Of a stretch of 64,000 nucleotides of DNA, positions 8,402 through 16,545 are shown in pieces. The notes below the pieces were generated by a model. It was not told the origin of the DNA. It made no database searches and worked only from the letters and a program-made list of their open reading frames with translations. Source of the DNA: Massilioclostridium coli (GTDB lineage: Bacteria > Bacillota > Clostridia > Oscillospirales > Ruminococcaceae); assembly GCF_900095865.1 (NCBI RefSeq), contig NZ_FMIZ01000007.1, positions 496,001-560,000 of the forward strand. Reading direction: 5' to 3'. Position numbers and translations under genes: made by a program. Position 1 is the stretch's first letter, and the number at the start of each line of letters is the position of its first letter.

Positions 8402-9420
8402 CGATGAAGCATTTTGGAATTTACAGAAAACTGATTTTAATGACAGGTACTGCCACAGCAGTGATATCTATCGGTATGTTCTTTTTTATGGAGGACAGCC
8501 TTCTCCGTATGCTGTTTGTTGTTTCTGCCTTTGTGCTTTTATGCGGTCTGCTGTTCCTGCTGGACTTTCTGCACAACCGTTATAACGATAACCTCTTGGA
8601 AGAGATCACACTGCTCATTGAGGCTTTGGTGGAGCAGCAGGAACGGACGGTTTTTTCAGAAGCTGAGGACACCCTGACCGCACGGCTGCAGCACCAGCTT
8701 CTAAAGCTCCGCAATATTTTAAGAGCGCAGAATCAAATGCTGGCGCAGGAAAAAGAGCATATTAAGACTTTGATTTCTGATATTTCCCACCAAATCAAAA
8801 CGCCGGTAGCGGCGGCTAACACCTTTGCGCAGCTGCTCGGTGATACAGGATTATCCGACGAGGAGCGAAACGAATATATTGCTACTTTGCAAATATCCCT
8901 GGAAAAGCTGACTTTTTTGACAAACAGCCTGATTAAAATGTCCCGTTTGGAAAGTGGCATTATCCGTCTAAAACCCGAACGAAACAGCCTGAACGATATT
9001 GTTTTGCAGGCGGTAAAAACGGTTTATGCCAAGGCAAGGGGAAAAAACATCACCATTACCTTTGACTGCGAACAGACCTTTGAAGCCCTGCTCGATTTTA
9101 ACTGGACGGCAGAAGCCATTACCAACGTGCTTGACAACGCTGTGAAATACACCCCAAACGGTGGTGTTGTGGGTTTAAAAATTATCGAATACCCATCCTA
9201 TCTGCGGCTGGATATATCCGACAACGGAATTGGGATTCCCGAAGAAGAACAGGCAAAGATCTTCGGTAGGTTTTACCGTGGAAAGCAGTCGGCGGGAGTT
9301 GACGGCGTAGGGATCGGTCTCTATCTTACCCGTGATATTGTGAATAAGCAGAACGGGTATATCAAAGTAATATCTAATGAAAATGGCAGCATCTTTTCCC
9401 TATTCCTAAAAAAAGATTAG
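8398..9420 (+). CDS. Sensor histidine kinase, BceS-like short sensor
   Basis: 340 residues; overlaps the response regulator gene by 4 bp (ATGA). An ATG at 8404 is an alternative start. Two transmembrane helices (~11-30 and ~36-57) are separated by only a few residues, so there is no extracellular sensor domain. This is the intramembrane-sensing layout in which the ABC permease often does the sensing. The HisKA box SDISHQIKTP carries H131. The HATPase domain has N (NVLDNAVKYT), G1 (DISDNGIGIP) and G2 (GVGIGLYLT) boxes. Confidence 0.92.
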   Translation: MTMKHFGIYRKLILMTGTATAVISIGMFFFMEDSLLRMLFVVSAFVLLCGLLFLLDFLHNRYNDNLLEEITLLIEALVEQQERTVFSEAEDTLTARLQHQLLKLRNILRAQNQMLAQEKEHIKTLISDISHQIKTPVAAANTFAQLLGDTGLSDEERNEYIATLQISLEKLTFLTNSLIKMSRLESGIIRLKPERNSLNDIVLQAVKTVYAKARGKNITITFDCEQTFEALLDFNWTAEAITNVLDNAVKYTPNGGVVGLKIIEYPSYLRLDISDNGIGIPEEEQAKIFGRFYRGKQSAGVDGVGIGLYLTRDIVNKQNGYIKVISNENGSIFSLFLKKD

Positions 9421-9430
9421 AGGCGAGAAA

Positions 9431-9783
9431 ATGAAAACAATTTTGCTTGTCGATGATGACTCTTTTATTCGGCAGCTATTAGCGAAATTTTTCCAAAAAA
9501 TGGTTTTTCTGTTGCGGAAACAGATAGTTTACAGTCTGCAAAACAATTTCTCGAAATAGATCAAGCGGAGCTTGTAGGTTCGGATTTGAATATGCCAGAT
9601 GGAAATGGTTTTGAACTGTATAACTATGTTCATCAAAATTATCCCGACATGGAGGTTATGCTTCTCACAAATGCTTTGAGGCTATTCGTTTGCAATAAAG
9701 CAAATGAATACGGCATCCCAATTGAGGCGAAAAATTCAAATGTGTTGATTGAGAAAATAACAAAGCAACTAAATACAGGCTAA
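9431..9783 (+). pseudogene. Response-regulator receiver domain, frameshifted
   Basis: ATG at 9431, after GGCGAG, opens MKTILLVDDDSFIRQLLAKF and stops early. Adding one A to the six-A run at 9495-9500 restores a single frame: FFQKNGFSVAETDSLQSAK, then a region with SDLNMPDGNGFEL (phospho-acceptor Asp) to the stop at 9781-9783. It is receiver-only, about 117 residues. The LDLNMPD leucine is replaced by Ser, and the usual KP motif near the end is not evident, so decay is more likely than a sequencing error alone. It follows the kinase gene by 10 bp and may once have been part of the operon. Confidence 0.75.
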
Positions 9784-9901
9784 CCCTATGAAAAACAAGA
9801 GCGCAACCCGTAGTTGACAAAGTGCATTTTCAGAGTGATAGATTAAAAAGTTCTGTTTTGATATAATATTATTAGAATTCAAACAGAAGGAGGTACCCTC
9901 T

Positions 9902-10676
9902 ATGGCATTTGGTGAAAAACTATTTAAGCTGAGAAAAGAAAGAGGTTTGTCACAAGAGGCATTGGAAGAGAAGGTTAACACCACTTGTCAGGCGATTAGC
10001 AAATAGGAAAATAATCAAGGTTTTCCTGAAATAGAAAAGTTAATGATACTTAGTAATATTTTTGAAGTTTCCATTGACTATCTTTAAAGGATAGCGAATC
10101 AACTGATACACAATCAACAGATGGGTATTATGTAAGCCGTAAAAAAGCCGAATCGTGAATTTTACACGAGAAAAATTTTTCCCGCAGAATAGCGATTGGT
10201 ATTGGCATAATAATCTGTTCCGCTTTTTCTTTTCGGTAAAAATACGGTCGTCGGTCTGATTTTTTGTGCAATATGTGTTGTGATAGGACTTGGGATTATT
10301 TTAGTTACCTGTTTGTCAGATCACGATTATGAATATAAGGCACTTAAACAAAATGCACTAATGCTTGACCACAATTATTTGGATGACTTAAAAAAGCGCT
10401 ACAGTTTTCTAAGGAAAAAGTACATTGGTATCATAATAGGGGGGTCTCTGTAGTACTATTAAACGGAATAATATTCTTTATTTCGATTGAGTTTTATAGT
10501 GTGCCTAAAAAACGGCACTCCCTTTTTTTCTGCCGTTTATTGCCTTGGGGGTTGGGTCATTATTCTACTCTTTTTCGGTAATGGATGCTATATTAGTATA
10601 TAACAAGGAGCATATAAATAAGCTTTTCACTCGATTTCTTCATAAAGTTCAGAACTTATTTAGTAGCCATCGTTGA
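9902..10676 (+). pseudogene. XRE-family HTH regulator with membrane tail, multiply broken
   Basis: A good ribosome site (GGAGGTACCCTCT) precedes ATG 9902. The HTH reads MAFGEKLFKLRKERGLSQEA to CQAISK, then TAG (10004-10006) where the family has Trp in SKWENGQ. The frame continues as ENNQGFPEIEKLMILSNIFE to VSIDYL, then stops at 10085. Restoring one T in the T-run at 10083-10085 gives LLKDSESTDTQSTDGYYVSR. Further stops interrupt a hydrophobic part (GLIFCAICVVIGLGIILVTC) and a tail ending FTRFLHKVQNLFSSHR at 10676. The intact family is an HTH-plus-membrane-domain regulator of ~200-260 residues common in Clostridia. Confidence 0.8.
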
Positions 10677-11088
10677 GAAAGAGCGAGGAGGATTATTATG
10701 AAACAGCAAGCGATCCTATCGGTCTTTTTAATCTTTTTTCCTCTGTTGGCTTTATAATTCCGGGTGGTGAAATATCCGCTGCCTATTTGATTTTTCAAAT
10801 CGTCTTTCCAGTAAGGTTTCTGGAGAGAATCTTGTTCTTTCCCAGCCAGGTAAGTAATTTAGGGGGAGAGCGAGAAACTTTCCCAGCCTGCTAGCCGGAG
10901 AGATTCTAAAAAAGAGTATACTTACCTCCTTGTATCTTGAAAGCTTGAAATGGTCAAGATACTCGGTTTCGTCAGTTTATCTATCTTTCTGCTGGAAATT
11001 TCTAAACATGGATAGGTAGGGAAAGGTGGTGAAATGTAAAAAAGCAGGATCTTCCTTTTACCCTGTGGAGTGATTTGAACAATAAACA
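10677..11088. other. Gene-free stretch with a short relic ORF and paired repeats
   Basis: A ribosome site (GAGGAGG) precedes ATG 10698, but this frame stops after 19 residues. A second frame continues with a hydrophobic stretch (SVGFIIPGGEISAAYLIFQI), suggesting a frameshifted membrane-protein relic. The repeats TTTCCCAGCC (10838-10847, 10879-10888) and GGAGAGAATCT/GGAGAGATTCT (10822-10832, 10897-10907) bracket this area. I recognise no family. Confidence 0.4.
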
Positions 11089-11119
11089 ACCTCCCTCTGT
11101 CACTTTAACGAAGGGAGGT
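11089..11119 (-). terminator. Terminator of the YdeI-like gene
   Basis: Stem ACCTCCCT/AGGGAGGT with a 15-nt loop. On the minus strand it is followed by TGTTTATTGTT. Confidence 0.6.
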
Positions 11120-11157
11120 GCTTCTCTACACGAACGGCCTGATAAACCGAAATCTTG

Positions 11158-11733
11158 TCATTCCATAAGCAATCGTCCATTATCATTCCATTCGCCATAC
11201 ATAACTCCTGCCTTTGTTTTATCTAACAGCTTTTGTAAGCGGCTCTGAAACAGTTCTGGTTGCTTTTTCTTAATTTGAATTGTATCAATTCTCACACGTT
11301 GATAAAGTGGAGGAAAACTTTGGAAATTCGACCAAACTTCTGCGTTAGCTTGTAGTGCGCTCAAAATATCTTTATCAATCACAAATCCCTTCTCACTCAT
11401 ATCCGGCAACACAGCACGACCAGCATCTGTCATTCGTCCTAATCGTTCCATTCTACGGCAGCGTTCTTTGTTCAATTCAGACCATAGACTTCCCTTCCTT
11501 CGAGGAGCTAATCTTTGTGCTGTTATTCCGTTATCCATTTTCTTTGTTGTACTGTCAATCCAGCCAAAGCACATTGCTTCTTCAACTGCGTCTATATACC
11601 AAAATGTTTCATCGTTAACAGGGCGCCCACGCTTTACAACTACCCAACATTCATTCTCTTTATCATGATTTGTCAATAGCCATTGGCGTAACTCATCACG
11701 ATTTTGAGCATTCAATAGATTTTTAAATTGCAT
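11158..11733 (-). CDS. YdeI/OmpD-associated (OmdA-like) family protein
   Basis: 191 residues, typical of the family. The conserved start region (ELRQWLLTNHDKENECWVVV), the YIDAVEEAMCFGWIDSTTKK block, RLAPRRKGSLWSELNKERCR and the C-terminal helical OmdA part are all visible. These cytosolic proteins have no firmly established biochemical role; some members are named bacteriocin-protection proteins. AGAGGT precedes the ATG. It stands alone between decayed DNA and tRNA-Leu. Confidence 0.85.
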   Translation of the reverse strand: MQFKNLLNAQNRDELRQWLLTNHDKENECWVVVKRGRPVNDETFWYIDAVEEAMCFGWIDSTTKKMDNGITAQRLAPRRKGSLWSELNKERCRRMERLGRMTDAGRAVLPDMSEKGFVIDKDILSALQANAEVWSNFQSFPPLYQRVRIDTIQIKKKQPELFQSRLQKLLDKTKAGVMYGEWNDNGRLLME

Positions 11734-11819
11734 TTGTTTTACCTCTGAAACTTCTAGTTTTATTGTTAAGTTTTATTTTACCATATTTTTATACTTCCAT
11801 CATTATATAGTGAAATCGA

Positions 11820-11993
11820 CGAAGTTGGGGTCTATTAGTCCGAAAGTAAACAGGGATGCGGGACCTCCGGCCTGAAAAATCAGGCGGAAGCCCCGCTGTG
11901 ACGGATTTTACTGCGGTTTGCTGTTTGGACATCTATGGTAAAACCGTTTTTCGGATTTCACTTCCAAAAGCCCACAAACCCGCATGAATACTG
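11820..11993. other. GC-richer spacer with a hairpin, possible mobile-element remnant
   Basis: A GC-rich patch holds the inverted repeat GCCTGA/TCAGGC and direct runs such as CCGCTGTGACGG. It differs in composition from the AT-rich spacers around it and lies on the 3' side of tRNA-Leu, a common integration site. No integrase or clear attachment duplication is visible. Confidence 0.3.
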
Positions 11994-12028
11994 AAAAAAA
12001 TGGAGTGACATCTTTTTTGTCACTCCAT
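11994..12028 (-). terminator. Terminator of tRNA-Leu
   Basis: On the minus strand: 10-bp perfect stem TGGAGTGACA/TGTCACTCCA, 8-nt A-rich loop, then seven T. It begins 3 bp after the CCA end. Confidence 0.93.
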
Positions 12029-12030
12029 CA

Positions 12031-12117
12031 TGGTGCCGGAAGCGGGACTTGAACCCGCACCTTGTTGCCAAGACTGGATTTTGAGTCCAGCACGTCTGCC
12101 AATTCCATCATTCCGGC
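12031..12117 (-). tRNA. tRNA-Leu (anticodon CAA)
   Basis: 87 nt including an encoded CCA. Acceptor GCCGGAA pairs with TTCCGGC. The anticodon arm is CTGGA-CTCAAAA-TCCAG, giving anticodon CAA. It has a long class II variable arm (TCTTGGCAACAAGG) and T-arm GCGGG-TTCAAGT-CCCGC. It has its own promoter and terminator. A leader inverted repeat, ACATTGAA/TTCAATGT, precedes the 5' end. Confidence 0.97.
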
Positions 12118-12188
12118 ATATTGAATTGTAACTTACATTGAAAAATAACTTTGTTTAGCTTCAATGTTCAGGTGGATTACGAGTTATT

Positions 12189-12217
12189 ATTATACAGGAC
12201 AGATCTCATTTTGTCAA
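12189..12217 (-). promoter_or_regulatory. Promoter of tRNA-Leu
   Basis: On the minus strand: TTGACA (12217-12212), 17-bp spacer, TATAAT (12194-12189); both boxes are perfect consensus. Confidence 0.9.
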
Positions 12218-12307
12218 TAGAAAAATCAAAAAAAATGAAAAAAATTATTTTTATGAGGAAATATGAAAATTTAAGGATCATTTTTATTTTAGAATAGAGA
12301 TTTTTAA

Positions 12308-12337
12308 TTGACGAAATCCCTATAGTTATGGTATGAT
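12308..12337 (+). promoter_or_regulatory. Promoter of the small cysteine protein gene
   Basis: TTGACG (12308-12313), 18-bp spacer, TATGAT (12332-12337), about 75 bp before the start codon. Confidence 0.7.
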
Positions 12338-12412
12338 AAGAATAAAGAAATTATAAATTTACCATATTAATAAATGTTAACATAGATTAGCACAATGAAA
12401 GGAGTAGTTCTT

Positions 12413-12697
12413 ATGAAAAAAGAGTATACCAATCAAACAAACCATTATCAAGTAATCGGAAATACCTCTGTCGTTGTAATGGAAGGGACAGAACAAGAAT
12501 GTAAAGAATTTTTAAAAGGTACCATTATTTCAGATAAAGTTGAAAAGCCAGAAGAGCGTAAAAATAACAAACCAAACTTATGTTTGGTAGCACCTGGGGA
12601 AACGGTATCCAGATGTTATGGAATGTGTTGTGGCGCATGTGACCAAAGGGAATCTTATGAAGAAATATTGGAACGTTTGGGAGAATCTGCAAAATAA
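12413..12697 (+). CDS. Small cysteine-containing hypothetical protein
   Basis: 94 residues from ATG 12413, chosen because AAAGGAG lies 8 bp upstream; the in-frame ATG at 12395 overlaps that site. It is hydrophilic with no signal peptide. Residues ~66-78 hold a cysteine cluster, CYGMCCGACDQ, with one more Cys in the NLCLVAPG strand and one in QECKEF. This suggests metal or redox chemistry but matches no family I recognise. It is monocistronic, with its own promoter and a strong terminator, so it is very likely a real gene. Confidence 0.75.
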   Translation: MKKEYTNQTNHYQVIGNTSVVVMEGTEQECKEFLKGTIISDKVEKPEERKNNKPNLCLVAPGETVSRCYGMCCGACDQRESYEEILERLGESAK

Positions 12698-12728
12698 TAT
12701 AGTATAATCAATAAATTAGAAAACAACA

Positions 12729-12768
12729 AAAAGGGCTTCTATAGATTTTATTCTATAAAAGCCCTTTT
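12729..12768 (+). terminator. Terminator of the small cysteine protein gene
   Basis: 16-bp stem (12729-12744 with 12753-12768; AAAAGGGCTT.TATAG / CTATA.AAGCCCTTTT) with an 8-nt loop. It can work in both directions. Confidence 0.9.
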
Positions 12769-12941
12769 CATTATTTAAGCCTATTCGTTAATAATTGGAA
12801 AGTGATTTTTAAGGATAGTACTGTATTATTTCTAACAATATATGATGGATTTTCTAAAGAATGCAGTAGCTTTAAAGAAAATGCAAGACAAATTTAATTT
12901 TCCATTCGCAAACCTGGTAATGTGATAATTAAAATTGATAT

Positions 12942-12976
12942 AAAAATAACCTCCGATAAAATAGGAGGTTATTTTT
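12942..12976 (-). terminator. Terminator of the glycosyltransferase gene
   Basis: 13-bp perfect stem AAAAATAACCTCC/GGAGGTTATTTTT with a 9-nt loop. It is oriented to end the minus-strand gene at 13.1 kb. Confidence 0.8.
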
Positions 12977-13105
12977 ATATCATAGATTTTTAATGGAAAG
13001 ATAGATTTTATGGAATCATATATGGGGTAAGATATGATTGTGGACTATTAATAGCTAAGATAATAGGATTTATTTTCCAATAGGTATGCCACTACTTCAT
13101 AAAAA

Positions 13106-14302
13106 TTATTGTACCTTTTGGGCATCTTCCAGTTTTTTGGTTTCCAACGCAATCCGATATACTTCCAACAGATTTTTTGCCAATGTTTCAGCACCGGATT
13201 TTGCTACTGATTCCCTGGCGGCATGTTTTAACGCTTGCCGTTCTTCTGTTGGCATATCCCGGTATTTCAATAATAGCTGATGCATTTCCATTGCGTTATG
13301 GAAGATATATCCGTTGACGCCGTTTACTACTTGACCTTTGTTTAACTCATCTGCAATATGGAGCACAGGCAGCTCAGCAGCCATCCCTTCCAGCATGGAA
13401 ATTGAGTTGGTATCGGATAGGGAAGTTGTGATGTATAGGTCACAGGCAGCATAATAAGGAGGAAGGTCATTGTGTTGAATCGCACCGGTAAAGGAAACCA
13501 TATTATCGATTCCCAGTTCTTTTGCCTGTTGTTCCAGTTCTTCTTTTACTGGGCCTTCCCCAATAATAAGCAGCTTAAACTTTTCATCTGGCTTTACGGT
13601 TTCTGCCCAGTAATTTAACAGTACATCAACACTTTTTTCTTTCCCCAATCGTCCACAAAAACAAACCATAATTTCATCATCTTTTACACCATGGCGTTCA
13701 CGAATCTGTTTTTTCTGTTCTTCTGTAGCTGCATCGGGGGTAAAAGCATCAATTTCAACAGGGTTTGGAATCACATGTACTGTACGGTCAGTAATACCAA
13801 TACTCTTAAAATATTCGGATACTTTTTTGGAAGGCCCCGTAATGGCTGTAGCTCGGGCAACTAGGGATTTTTCATAAACATGGGTTGTTTTTTTGGCCAG
13901 CGGAATCAATGGTTTTGGTGCGATATAATACAAATAATCATCATACATGGTATGCAATGTATAAACCAATGGTACATTTAAAAATTTCGCACAGCTTGCT
14001 CCGGAATATCCTACGCCAAACTCATTGTGGATATGGATAATATCAGGATTAAATTCCTTAATATACTTATATCGTAGCGGGCTGATTGGGGAAGCCAAAC
14101 CATAATCATAAAACTTTTTAAAACTTACACCAGGGCAGTTTAATACCCCATCCTTAATAAAATAACGGTTGGTATCTGGGTTTGCACATACCACCAAAAC
14201 TTCATGCCCTAATTTTATCAGGCCTTCCCGTAATATTTTTACATGGGTTACAACCCCATTGATATACGGTACATAGGTTTCTGTAAACAAGGCTATTCTC
14301 AT
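13106..14302 (-). CDS. Glycosyltransferase family 4, glycolipid-synthase type
   Basis: 398 residues, GT-B fold. N-domain opens MRIALFTETYVPYINGVVTH with the GVVTHV loop, and EFGVGYSGASCAKF follows. C-domain has FCGRLGKEKSVDVLLNYW and the donor-binding SMLEGMAAELPVL (Glu of the EX7E-like motif). It is most like 1,2-diacylglycerol 3-glucosyltransferases that make membrane glucolipids and lipoteichoic acid anchors; other GT4 acceptors cannot be excluded. Cytosolic face of the membrane. AGGAG precedes the ATG. It is divergent from hprK. Confidence 0.85.
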   Translation of the reverse strand: MRIALFTETYVPYINGVVTHVKILREGLIKLGHEVLVVCANPDTNRYFIKDGVLNCPGVSFKKFYDYGLASPISPLRYKYIKEFNPDIIHIHNEFGVGYSGASCAKFLNVPLVYTLHTMYDDYLYYIAPKPLIPLAKKTTHVYEKSLVARATAITGPSKKVSEYFKSIGITDRTVHVIPNPVEIDAFTPDAATEEQKKQIRERHGVKDDEIMVCFCGRLGKEKSVDVLLNYWAETVKPDEKFKLLIIGEGPVKEELEQQAKELGIDNMVSFTGAIQHNDLPPYYAACDLYITTSLSDTNSISMLEGMAAELPVLHIADELNKGQVVNGVNGYIFHNAMEMHQLLLKYRDMPTEERQALKHAARESVAKSGAETLAKNLLEVYRIALETKKLEDAQKVQ

Positions 14303-14587
14303 AGTTATCTCCTCTTTTTGCGGAATCTTATTTTTCGTTTAGCCAAAACGAAATCAACTATTGCATTCCATAAATCCTAAAATTCATTCATAATTTTTTG
14401 TTCTAGTTTATTATATCATAAATATTCCATTTGTAAATTTCATAAATCTTACAAAAACCTTAAAAATAACAGTTCAATTTATGTTTTTAAAGGAAGCCTA
14501 TCCGAAAAAAACTTTTATTTTACGTAGATTTTAAGTTACCTTCGTAATTATTTTACAAATTGTAACCGTTACCATCCATTGTTTCTG

Positions 14588-14616
14588 TTGAAAACAGGAT
14601 GGTTTTATAGTATAAT
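14588..14616 (+). promoter_or_regulatory. Promoter of hprK
   Basis: TTGAAA (14588-14593), 17-bp spacer, TATAAT (14611-14616), 46 bp before the hprK start codon. Confidence 0.85.
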
Positions 14617-14662
14617 AAATTTACAAATAGATTCATCACGGAAAAAGATAGGAGGGAATGGC

Positions 14663-15625
14663 ATGTCTACAACTTTTACAGTTAAATTATCAAAATTGAT
14701 TAAAGAATTTAATCTGGAACCAATTTGTTTGCATGGCAAAGCAGAAGAAATCGAAATTTCATCCACTGAGGTAAACCGTCCGGGACTTCATTTATCCGGC
14801 TTTTATAAAAATTTTGAGCCTACTAGAATCCAGATTATCGGAAATATGGAATACGCTTATTTGGAAGATTTGGATCCAGCACTGCGCCAGGAGCGTTTAA
14901 GTTTGATGTTTTCCAAAAAGATACCTGTGCTAATTGTAACCAGTAATCTAGAAATTTTCCCTGAGATGATTAAGGCGGCACAGGACACCGGTATCCCTCT
15001 TTTAAGGACTCACGAAAAAACATCAGCCTTTATGTCCGCGTTAATTTCTTTTTTGAGCGTGGAACTGGGGCCAAGGATTACCCGCCACGGAGTGTTAGTT
15101 GAGGTGTACGGCGAAGGTATGCTTATTCTAGGGGAAAGTGGCGTTGGTAAAAGCGAGACCGCTATGGAACTGATTAAACGTGGACACCGTTTGATTGCGG
15201 ATGACGCAGTAGAAATCCGCAAAGTATCCAGCCGTACCCTGGTAGGGTCCTCTCCAGCAAATATCCGCCATTTTATGGAGTTACGTGGTATCGGCATTGT
15301 AAACGCCCGCCGGTTGTTTGGAATGGGTGCTATTAAAATTACAGAAAAAATTGACCTTGTCATTAAACTGGAACCTTGGGATTCCAATAAATTTTATGAC
15401 CGCACGGGAATGGATGTGGAATATGCAGAGATTATGGATGTAAAAGTTCCACAGTACACGATTCCAGTAAAACCAGGCCGTAACTTGGCCGTTATTTTAG
15501 AAGTAGCCGCAATGAACAACCGTCAGAAAAAAATGGGGTACAACGCTGCTACTGAATTGATGGAAAAATTAGGACTAACGGATGACGAGGAACGGGAAAA
15601 AATAGAAAACTGGGATTTATACTAA
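14663..15625 (+). CDS. hprK: HPr kinase/phosphorylase
   Basis: 320 residues. The ATG at 14663 has AGGAGGG 6 bp upstream; the longer in-frame start at 14579 would lie before the promoter. Walker A is GESGVGKSE (157-165). The HPrK signature RGIGIVNARRLFG, the LIADDAVEI metal site and the C-terminal KPGRNLAVILEVAAMNNRQK block are present. It phosphorylates Ser46 of HPr (and reverses this), controlling carbon catabolite repression in the cytosol. It heads a cluster with a PHP hydrolase, murB, rapZ and whiA. Confidence 0.97.
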   Translation: MSTTFTVKLSKLIKEFNLEPICLHGKAEEIEISSTEVNRPGLHLSGFYKNFEPTRIQIIGNMEYAYLEDLDPALRQERLSLMFSKKIPVLIVTSNLEIFPEMIKAAQDTGIPLLRTHEKTSAFMSALISFLSVELGPRITRHGVLVEVYGEGMLILGESGVGKSETAMELIKRGHRLIADDAVEIRKVSSRTLVGSSPANIRHFMELRGIGIVNARRLFGMGAIKITEKIDLVIKLEPWDSNKFYDRTGMDVEYAEIMDVKVPQYTIPVKPGRNLAVILEVAAMNNRQKKMGYNAATELMEKLGLTDDEEREKIENWDLY

Positions 15626-15737
15626 CAGAGTGGCACAACAGGTCCCCACTGCACAGCAGCGGGGATTTGGTAGCCTTATTATGGAATTGACAGAGAAAAG
15701 TGAATTAGAAATGGTTTGTATTTGTTAGGAGGCAGTT

Positions 15738-16454
15738 ATGAAAATTATTGCAGATTTGCATACACATACCATTGCATCAGACCATGCATACAGTACGTTG
15801 TTAGAAAATATCCACTATTCCAAATTGGCAGGGCATCAGGCAATTGCGTTAACTGACCATGGTCCTGGTGTCCCAGATGCACCTGAATTGGTACACTTGT
15901 TGAATATGCAAGCAATACCGGAAGTAGTAGAAGGGGTACGGGTGTTGACAGGGGTCGAAGCCAATATTATGGGCTTTACCGGCAGTTTGGATGTACCAGA
16001 AACCTATTTAAAAAACCTTGATTGGACGATTGCGTCATTCCATGCGTCTGCTTGCTGGCCTGGTACAGAAGAACAGCATACAAAAGCGTATATTGCGGCG
16101 GCGAAAAACCCTTTGGTGGATATGATTGGACATAGTGGTCAGCTGGGGTTCCAATATGATTACGAAAAAGTAGTAAAATATTATAAAGAGTATGATAAAG
16201 TGGTGGAGATCAATGAAGCCTCTTTTGTGGTAAGAAAAGGCTGTGAAAAAAATTGTACCGAAATTGCGCGGCTTTGTAAAAAATATGAGGTAAAAGTTGC
16301 GGTAAACTCGGATTGCCATTTTGCCCCTTGTATTGGACATTACCCAAATAGCTTGGCAATGTTGGAAGAGATTGATTTTCCAGAAAACCTGGTGCTAAAT
16401 GCGGATTATGACCGGTTGATGGAACATATTAAAAAGAGAAGAAACATAAAATAG
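15738..16454 (+). CDS. PHP-domain phosphatase, YcdX type
   Basis: 238 residues. The PHP metal motifs are in order: DLHTHTIASDHAYST, LTDHGPG, the Glu in TGVEAN, SFHAS, MIGHSG and NSDCHF. They form the trinuclear metal site of the YcdX family of phosphoesterases. The physiological substrate is uncertain (histidinol-phosphatase-like annotations exist). AGGAGG lies before the ATG. It sits between hprK and murB, as in other Clostridia. Confidence 0.9.
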   Translation: MKIIADLHTHTIASDHAYSTLLENIHYSKLAGHQAIALTDHGPGVPDAPELVHLLNMQAIPEVVEGVRVLTGVEANIMGFTGSLDVPETYLKNLDWTIASFHASACWPGTEEQHTKAYIAAAKNPLVDMIGHSGQLGFQYDYEKVVKYYKEYDKVVEINEASFVVRKGCEKNCTEIARLCKKYEVKVAVNSDCHFAPCIGHYPNSLAMLEEIDFPENLVLNADYDRLMEHIKKRRNIK

Positions 16455-16545
16455 TAATCAAAGCCTTTTTGGTTATAATACCTTCTGCACAGGGGGCAGT
16501 AAGCGGTGAAACATCATTTTTTCAATAGAATGCGGAGAGTGGATT

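Noticed and set aside
10822-10907. Insertion sequence ends
   Set aside because: No transposase, no target-site duplication, and repeat similarity is short; listed only as a weak finding.
11994-12117. Attachment-site duplication of tRNA-Leu
   Set aside because: No second copy of the tRNA 3' end was found in the visible accessory region.
15010-15387. Minus-strand frame inside hprK
   Set aside because: Shadow of a certain gene with biased composition and no start signal.
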